DNA from: Bacteroidetes bacterium GWA2_30_7
Lineage (GTDB): Bacteria; Bacteroidota; Bacteroidia; Bacteroidales; GWF2-33-38
Length of the DNA: 9,570 nt
Direction of reading: 5' to 3'
NCBI GenBank assembly: GCA_001768155.1
Contig: MENC01000001.1
Coordinates: 1-9,570 of the forward strand
The notes below the pieces were generated by a model. That model made no database searches, was not told the origin of the DNA, and was given only the letters and a program-made list of their open reading frames with translations. Positions 4,964 through 9,570 of this stretch are shown one piece after another (the stretch's first letter is position 1; the number at the start of each line of letters is the position of its first letter). The position numbers were made by a program, and so were the translations under genes.

Positions 4964-6038
4964 ATTTATATTCCTTCGCCTTCACTTCATCTTCAAGAAC
5001 TGATAAACCAATAGTTGCTAATGCCAACATTTCGTCTTCGCCAGGATAAACTATAATTGGAGCAATATGTTGAACACGTTTTTTTATCATTTTAATAAAC
5101 GGACCACAATTCGCTACTCCACCGGTAAGAATTATTACATCAATTTCGCCCATTAAAACAGTACTCATTGCACCGATTTCTTTTGAAACCTGATAAGCCA
5201 TAGCACTATATATAAGGTCGGCAAGCTTATCACCTTTTAATATCCTATTTTCGATTTCGATTGTATTATTTGTTCCAAGATGAGCGACTAATCCGGCATT
5301 CCCACATATTTTTTTATGAATTTCTTCTTGTGTATATTTTCCTGAAAAGCATAAATTTACTAATTGGTCAGAGGGAACGTTTCCTGCTCTTTCGGGTGCA
5401 AATGGACCATCTCCATTTAGTCCGTTGTTAGTGTCAATAATTCTTCCTTTTTTGTGTGCGCCAACCGATGTTCCGCCACCCATGTGAGCAACAATAATGT
5501 TCAAATCTTCGTACTTTTTGCCATTTTCTTTTGCATATCTTCTTGCAACTGCTTTTTGATTTAAAGCATGTAATAAGCTAATTCGGGTAATTTCAGGAAT
5601 TCCGGTAACTTTTGCAATTTCGTCCATTTCATCAACACATGGTGGGTCGGCAATAAAAGCATGACAACCATTTGATAATTTTGCTAATTCGTAAGCTATA
5701 ACTCCACCAAGATTAGCAACATGTTCGCCCATAGGATGCTGCAAGTCGTGTATCATTTTTTCATTTACAGGATAAACACCGCCTTCCATAGGTTTGATTA
5801 TTCCGCCACGCCCGATAATTCCATCAAAAAAGGTTAATTCAATTCCGGCATCTGTAAGTTCTTTAATAATAATGTTTTTTCTGAATTGATATTGGTCAAA
5901 TATTTTTTTAAATTGAGATAGTTCATCAACAGAATGTTGTATTTTTTTTAAAAATAATACTTTACTGCCTTCATAAACAGCAATTTTAGTAGAAGTTGAA
6001 CCTGGATTTATTGCGAGTATTCTTTTTCGGCGTCCCAT
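4962..6038 (-). CDS. buk: Butyrate kinase (Buk)
   Basis: A cytosolic acyl kinase of the acetate/butyrate kinase (ASKHA) family. It converts butyryl-phosphate and ADP to butyrate and ATP, or the reverse. Related enzymes also act on isobutyrate and isovalerate, so substrate preference is not decided by sequence. The 358-residue length is typical of butyrate kinases and shorter than acetate kinases. The N-terminal phosphate loop INPGSTSTK is at residues 10-18, GRGG at 76-79, AHMGGGTSVGAH at 184-195, NGLNGDGPFAPERAG at 205-219 and ILTGGVANCG at 303-312. It is the last gene of the minus-strand cluster, 117 bp after ptb, which makes its substrate. The start ATG at 6038 is the first in frame that gives the family N-terminus. 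Its stop codon overlaps the inverted repeat shared with cysN. Confidence 0.95.
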   Translation of the reverse strand: MGRRKRILAINPGSTSTKIAVYEGSKVLFLKKIQHSVDELSQFKKIFDQYQFRKNIIIKELTDAGIELTFFDGIIGRGGIIKPMEGGVYPVNEKMIHDLQHPMGEHVANLGGVIAYELAKLSNGCHAFIADPPCVDEMDEIAKVTGIPEITRISLLHALNQKAVARRYAKENGKKYEDLNIIVAHMGGGTSVGAHKKGRIIDTNNGLNGDGPFAPERAGNVPSDQLVNLCFSGKYTQEEIHKKICGNAGLVAHLGTNNTIEIENRILKGDKLADLIYSAMAYQVSKEIGAMSTVLMGEIDVIILTGGVANCGPFIKMIKKRVQHIAPIIVYPGEDEMLALATIGLSVLEDEVKAKEYK

Positions 6039-6068
6039 ATAATATTGTTTGAAGTTTGAGGTTTGAAG

Positions 6069-6116
6069 TTAGATGTTAGATGTTAGAAGATAGAAAGTGA
6101 GAAAGTGAGAAAGTGA
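6069..6116. repeat. Tandem TTAGATG and GAAAGTGA arrays in ptb-buk gap
   Basis: TTAGATG at 6069-6075 and 6076-6082, with a TTAGAAG variant at 6083-6089, is followed by three perfect GAAAGTGA octamers at 6093-6100, 6101-6108 and 6109-6116. They fill most of the 117-bp ptb-buk gap, where ptb and buk would usually be nearly contiguous. Confidence 0.75.
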
Positions 6117-6122
6117 ACGAAC

Positions 6123-6148
6123 AAATCGTAAATCATAAATCCTAAATT
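6123..6148. repeat. AAATCNTAAATC-type repeat, related to 4935-4963
   Basis: The stretch of AAATCGTAAATC, ATAAATCC and TAAATT matches the composition and unit structure of the arms of the cysN-buk inverted repeat. It lies just downstream of the ptb stop codon (minus strand), as the right arm at 4935-4963 lies at the buk stop. It appears to be another copy of the same dispersed repeat placed at a gene end. Confidence 0.55.
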
Positions 6149-6155
6149 CTTTTAT

Positions 6156-7055
6156 CTATTCCATAGCAGCAGCCAATGCAATAGAAAGCAATTTACTTCT
6201 ATCTGAATCGGCTCTCGAAGTAAGTACTATTGGAACTTTTGCACCAATTATAATTGCAGCCGTTACTGCTCCGCCTAAAAAATTAAGCGATTTATATAAA
6301 ATATTTCCACTTTCAATATTTGGGGTTAAAATTAAATCTGCATCGCCTGCAACTTCGCTTTTAATTCCCTTATGATGAGCTGCTTCTTTAGATATTGCAT
6401 TGTCTAAAGCAAGTGGTCCGTCAACTATGCAACCTGTAATTTGTCCTCTTTTGTTCATCATTGTGAGCATTGCTGCGTGAATAGTTGGAGGCATTTTTTC
6501 ATTAACTGTTTCAACTGCACAAACTATAGCTACTTTCGGATTTTCAATTCCAAGTTTATGAAATACTTCAATAGCATTTTTGAGTATATCAACTTTATCG
6601 TTAAATTCAGGATAAACATTCATTGCAGCATCTGTAACAGCAAGAAGTTTATGATAATAAGGTGATTCGAAAAAAGCAATATGGCTTAAAGATGCTCCTT
6701 TTTTAAGTCCGTTTTCTTTGTCTAAAACTGCTTTTAATAACACTCCGGTTGAAACTAATCCTTTCATTAAAATTTCTGCTTTTCCTTCTTTTATGAACGA
6801 AACTGCCTTTACAGAAGCTTTAACAGCATCGGGTTCGTTAAAAATTTCAATTTTAGAAATATCAAATTCGTTCTTTTTAGCAATTTTTTCAATCAAAGTT
6901 TTTTCGCCTACTAAAATCGGAATAATTATTCCTTCCTGATAAGCATTTTTTACTGCAATTAATACCGGCTCGTCGGCTGCTGCTGCAACAACTAATTTTC
7001 GTGTAATTTTTTGTTTGGCAATTTCTATAAATGTTGATAAAGATTTAATTTCCAT
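6156..7055 (-). CDS. ptb: Phosphate butyryltransferase (Ptb)
   Basis: A phosphotransacylase of the phosphate acetyl/butyryl transferase family (PF01515-type). It exchanges the CoA of butyryl-CoA, or a related short-chain acyl-CoA, for phosphate, giving the acyl-phosphate used by butyrate kinase. The 299-residue length is that of Ptb rather than Pta (about 330). Family blocks are AEILMKGLVSTGVLLKAVLD, FFESPYYHKLLAVTDAAMN, CIVDGPLALDNAISKEAAHH, DLILTPNIESGNILYKSLNF and, near the end, VPIVLTSRADSDRSKLLSIA. The start ATG at 7055 lies 11 bp from the ackA stop codon, so ackA and ptb are almost certainly in one transcript. Butyrate specificity is inferred from family length and the buk neighbour. 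Branched-chain acyl substrates remain possible. Confidence 0.94.
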   Translation of the reverse strand: MEIKSLSTFIEIAKQKITRKLVVAAAADEPVLIAVKNAYQEGIIIPILVGEKTLIEKIAKKNEFDISKIEIFNEPDAVKASVKAVSFIKEGKAEILMKGLVSTGVLLKAVLDKENGLKKGASLSHIAFFESPYYHKLLAVTDAAMNVYPEFNDKVDILKNAIEVFHKLGIENPKVAIVCAVETVNEKMPPTIHAAMLTMMNKRGQITGCIVDGPLALDNAISKEAAHHKGIKSEVAGDADLILTPNIESGNILYKSLNFLGGAVTAAIIIGAKVPIVLTSRADSDRSKLLSIALAAAME

Positions 7056-7066
7056 ATAAATTAATT

Positions 7067-8293
7067 TTATGCAAAAACATTGATTTCGTGTCCGTTGTAT
7101 AATTTTAATGTGTCAAGTGCGATAACTAATTCTTCGTTTGTTGGTATTACCATAACTTTTACTTTTGAATCGGGCAAAGAAATTTCGGTTAGAACGGAAC
7201 ATGTATAAGAATTTACTTCATCGTCGAATTTAACACCCATAAATTCCAGATTTTCGCAAACTGCTTGTCGAGTTTCGGGGCTATATTCTCCAATTCCACC
7301 GGTAAATATTATTACATCAAGTCCGCCCATTGCAGCAGCATAAGCCCCAATATATTTTCTAACCCTATAGTAGAACATATTCAATGATAAAATAGCTCTT
7401 TTGTTTTCGTCTTTCCATGCGGCTTTTTGAACGTCTCTCATGTCGGAAGAAATACCTGAAACACCAAGGAAACCGCTTTTTTTATTCAATTCATAATTTG
7501 CACAATGTGGGTCAAGGTTAATCTTTTCCATCAAATATAATAATGCTCCGGCATCAATATCGCCACAACGAGTTCCCATCATAAGTCCTTCTACTGGAGT
7601 TAATCCCATTGATGTATCAACAGATTCTCCGTATTTTACAGCTGCAACAGATGAGCCATTGCCCAAATGGCAACTTACCATTCGCAATTCTTTATAATTT
7701 TGACCTAAAGTTTGTGCAGCTTTATGCGTTACATAATTGTGGCTTGCTCCATGAAAACCATATCTGCGGATTTTAAATTTTTCGTAATATTCATAAGGGA
7801 TTCCATAAATATAAGCATAATCGGGAATAGTATGATGAAATGCTGTGTCGAAAGTACCACATTGCATAACGTTTGGCAGAATTTTTTTTATTGAATCAAT
7901 GCCTTTTAAATTTGGCGGATTGTGCAATGGAGCCAACTCTATACATTCTTCCACTTCGGCTATTACTTCGTCGGTAATCATTACACTTCCTGTAAATTTA
8001 TCGCCTCCATGAACAATTCTATGCCCAACAGCCTTTATTTCATTAATATCGTGAATAACACCTGTGGAAGTATCTAATAATTCGGCTAATATTGCTTCAA
8101 TTCCTTCGGTGTGGTCGGCAATATGACGGTATTTTTTAACTTTATCATTTCCGGTTTTGTGATACAATATTTCGCTTTCTTTTAACCCAACTCTGTCAAC
8201 ACAACCTTTGGCTAATACTTGAGCATCGGTAGTCATATCGAATAATTGAAACTTAATAGATGAACTTCCGCAATTTATGATTAGAATTTTCAT
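7067..8293 (-). CDS. ackA: Acetate kinase (AckA)
   Basis: A cytosolic enzyme interconverting acetyl-phosphate plus ADP with acetate plus ATP. It is the energy-yielding last step of acetate fermentation when paired with Pta. The 408 residues are slightly longer than the usual 400. Motifs are INCGSSSIKF at residues 6-15, GHRIVHGGDKFTGS at 90-103, the FHGASH block at 180-185, HLGNGSSVAAVK at 209-220, GTRCGDIDAG at 240-249 and FTGGIGEYSPETR at 330-342. By alignment with Methanosarcina acetate kinase, the residues known to matter there appear as N7, R92, H124, D149, H181, R242 and E387, all present. It lies downstream of pta after a long repeat-rich gap of 283 bp, so it may have its own promoter, but no TAnnTTTG box was found there. 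It is followed after 11 bp by ptb. Confidence 0.97.
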   Translation of the reverse strand: MKILIINCGSSSIKFQLFDMTTDAQVLAKGCVDRVGLKESEILYHKTGNDKVKKYRHIADHTEGIEAILAELLDTSTGVIHDINEIKAVGHRIVHGGDKFTGSVMITDEVIAEVEECIELAPLHNPPNLKGIDSIKKILPNVMQCGTFDTAFHHTIPDYAYIYGIPYEYYEKFKIRRYGFHGASHNYVTHKAAQTLGQNYKELRMVSCHLGNGSSVAAVKYGESVDTSMGLTPVEGLMMGTRCGDIDAGALLYLMEKINLDPHCANYELNKKSGFLGVSGISSDMRDVQKAAWKDENKRAILSLNMFYYRVRKYIGAYAAAMGGLDVIIFTGGIGEYSPETRQAVCENLEFMGVKFDDEVNSYTCSVLTEISLPDSKVKVMVIPTNEELVIALDTLKLYNGHEINVFA

Positions 8294-8576
8294 TTGTTTT
8301 TATTTTTAGTTTGACGCTGATTTACACTGATTATTATGATTTTTTTCTGATTCAAAATATACTTTTTTTTTACAAATTTGTATCTCCAATTATTTCCTAA
8401 GCAGGGAAATTTTTCATTGAGCTTTGTATTATAATTTGCATTTCAACAATATTACAATTTAACCTTTTTACCACATAGACACATAGACACATAGATAAGA
8501 ATCACATAGAACAATTTAAAAATAGAACAATTTAACCATTTAACAACATAACAATTTAACAATATAACAATTTAAA
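8294..8576. other. Repeat-rich ackA-pta intergenic gap, no gene
   Basis: No coding frame or RNA gene was seen in these 283 bases. From the ackA side they hold a GCTGATTTACACTGATTATT stretch near 8320, a T-run, the palindrome TACAAATTTGTA (8371-8382), a run without visible structure, and octamer arrays (8472-8581). No minus-strand TAnnTTTG box (CAAAnnTA on the + strand) was found, so the ackA promoter is not identified. pta and ackA are often much closer, so the gap looks expanded by repeats. Confidence 0.6.
8472..8495. repeat. CACATAGA x3 tandem octamer
   Basis: Three perfect head-to-tail CACATAGA units at 8472-8479, 8480-8487 and 8488-8495. A fourth copy lies at 8503-8510 after a seven-base interruption. 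Confidence 0.85.
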
Positions 8577-8581
8577 TTATT
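8510..8581. repeat. AACAATTT octamer array next to pta 3' end
   Basis: AACAATTTAA occurs at 8510-8519, 8526-8535, 8550-8559 and 8566-8575, that is at start spacings of 16, 24 and 16 bases. The intervening bases are degenerate octamers (AACCATTT, AACAACAT, AACAATAT), so the tract has an 8-bp period. It runs to the pta stop codon. The same unit forms the array before cysD. Confidence 0.75.
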
Positions 8582-9570
8582 TAATACATTGGTTAACAGT
8601 TATTGCTACAAGGTTTACTATATCTTCTACAGAACATCCTCTTGATAAATCGTTGATTGGCGCACCTAATCCCTGAAGAATTGGACCAATTGCTTCGGCA
8701 TCGCCAAGTCGTTCGACCAGTTTGTATGCAATATTACCTGATTGTAAGTCGGGAAATATTAAAACATTTGCATGTCCGGCAACAGTTGAACCAGGCGATT
8801 TTTTTATTCCAATACTTGGTATTAACGAAGCATCTGCTTGTAATTCTCCATCGATTTGTAAATCGGGAGACATTTCTCTGGCGATTTTTGTTGCTTCAAT
8901 TACTTTGGTTACTAATTCGTGTTCGGCTGAACCTTTTGTTGAAAATGAAAGCATTGCGACTTTTGGGTTTTCGATTCCGGCAACAGATTTTGCTGTATTT
9001 GCACTGCAAATTGCAATTTCGGCTAATTGTAATGCCGTTGGATTTGCTGTTATTGCAACATCAGCAAAAATGAAAATGCCATTTTGACCTAATGAAGGTT
9101 TTTTGGTCAACATAACCATTGCACCTGAAACGACAGAAATGCAGGGTGCTGTTTTAACTATTTGTAATGCCGGTCTTACTGTATCTGCTGTTGTGTGTTC
9201 GGCACCAGAAACTTCGCCATCGGCATCGCCCATATATATCATCATTGGACCGTAATAAATATCTTCGCTAATAGTTTTTGCGGCTTCGTCTTTAGAAACG
9301 CCACGACCTTTTCTTAAATTATAAAATGTTTCGACATACAAATCGTATTTTGGTGATTTACTGGGGTCAATTATTTGAACATCTGATAAATTTAAGTGTA
9401 GCGATTTTTCAAGTTTTCTAATTTCATCAATATTTCCGAGTAACGTTAATTTAGCAAGATTTTCTTGAATTATTATTTCAGCAGCTCTTAATGTTCGTTC
9501 GGAAGTTCCTTCCGGTAAAACGATATGCCTCTTATTTAGCTTGGCTTTTTCTCTAATTATATCAAGTAAT
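8577..9570 (-). CDS. pta: Phosphate acetyltransferase (Pta), 5' end off window
   Basis: Catalyses acetyl-CoA plus phosphate to acetyl-phosphate plus CoA, feeding AckA. The minus-strand frame is open from the stop at 8577-8579 to the window edge, giving 330 visible residues and probably only a few missing at the N-terminus (short-form Pta is about 330-340). The visible N-terminal part contains HIVLPEGTSERTLRAAEI and LTLLGNIDEIRKLEKSL. Later blocks are SGAEHTTADTVRPALQIV, FADVAITANPTALQLAEIA, KGSAEHELVTKVIEAT, DGELQADASLIPSIG and LSRGCSVEDIVNLVAITVNQ. The SRG near the C-terminus holds the serine and arginine that are active-site residues in Methanosarcina Pta. A TTG at 9341 is an internal leucine codon, because family-like sequence continues upstream of it. 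No N-terminal regulatory domain of the long E. coli type is compatible with the alignment up to the edge. Confidence 0.95.
   Translation of the reverse strand, partial: LLDIIREKAKLNKRHIVLPEGTSERTLRAAEIIIQENLAKLTLLGNIDEIRKLEKSLHLNLSDVQIIDPSKSPKYDLYVETFYNLRKGRGVSKDEAAKTISEDIYYGPMMIYMGDADGEVSGAEHTTADTVRPALQIVKTAPCISVVSGAMVMLTKKPSLGQNGIFIFADVAITANPTALQLAEIAICSANTAKSVAGIENPKVAMLSFSTKGSAEHELVTKVIEATKIAREMSPDLQIDGELQADASLIPSIGIKKSPGSTVAGHANVLIFPDLQSGNIAYKLVERLGDAEAIGPILQGLGAPINDLSRGCSVEDIVNLVAITVNQCIK

Noticed and set aside
8472..8581. CRISPR-like array
   Set aside because: The units are 8 bp and contiguous, with no spacers of the expected length and no cas genes.
8657..9087. Plus-strand open frames of 121 and 138 codons opposite pta
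   Set aside because: They are antisense to a clear pta coding frame. Their translations are low-complexity leucine-rich or mirror the codon bias of pta.
9339..9341. TTG at 9341 as the pta start
   Set aside because: The same frame continues to the window edge with typical Pta N-terminal sequence, so this codon is internal.

Overview
The window is AT-rich and reads as a chromosomal segment of a Bacteroidota bacterium, most plausibly a fermentative, Bacteroidales-like lineage. This is inferred from three things: TAnnTTTG promoter boxes close to start codons, an almost complete lack of Shine-Dalgarno sites, and the gene families present (four-helix-bundle protein, RhuM, ptb-buk). No rRNA or other marker is present to confirm the taxon.

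Left part (1-4789, + strand): a sulfate-activation locus. cysC (APS kinase), cysD and cysN (the two subunits of sulfate adenylyltransferase) would convert sulfate to APS and then PAPS. No PAPS reductase is visible, so the window cannot say whether the product feeds cysteine synthesis or sulfation. Upstream of cysC lies a 195-bp MITE-like element (92-286) with near-perfect terminal inverted repeats and a perfect 6-bp target duplication. cysD and cysN, normally adjacent, are separated by about 1.55 kb of accessory DNA. It holds a four-helix-bundle gene broken by one in-frame stop and flanked by an 18-bp inverted repeat, a RhuM-family gene cut to its N-terminal third, and an intact higBA-type toxin-antitoxin pair. 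The pair ends 18 bp before cysN.

Right part (4962-9570, - strand): in transcription order pta (start just off the window), ackA, ptb, buk. These are two homologous transferase-kinase pairs. They interconvert acyl-CoA, acyl-phosphate and acid plus ATP, for acetate (pta-ackA) and for butyrate or branched short-chain acids (ptb-buk). The cluster converges on cysN, and a long imperfect inverted repeat runs from the cysN stop codon to the buk stop codon.

Intergenic DNA is unusual. Most of the larger gaps carry short tandem arrays of 7-8-bp units (AACAATTT, CACATAGA, GAAAGTGA, TTAGATG, AAAGTTAT, GATTTAG/GATTTAC), and related units recur in different gaps. No tRNA, rRNA, CRISPR array, riboswitch or replication origin was recognised.
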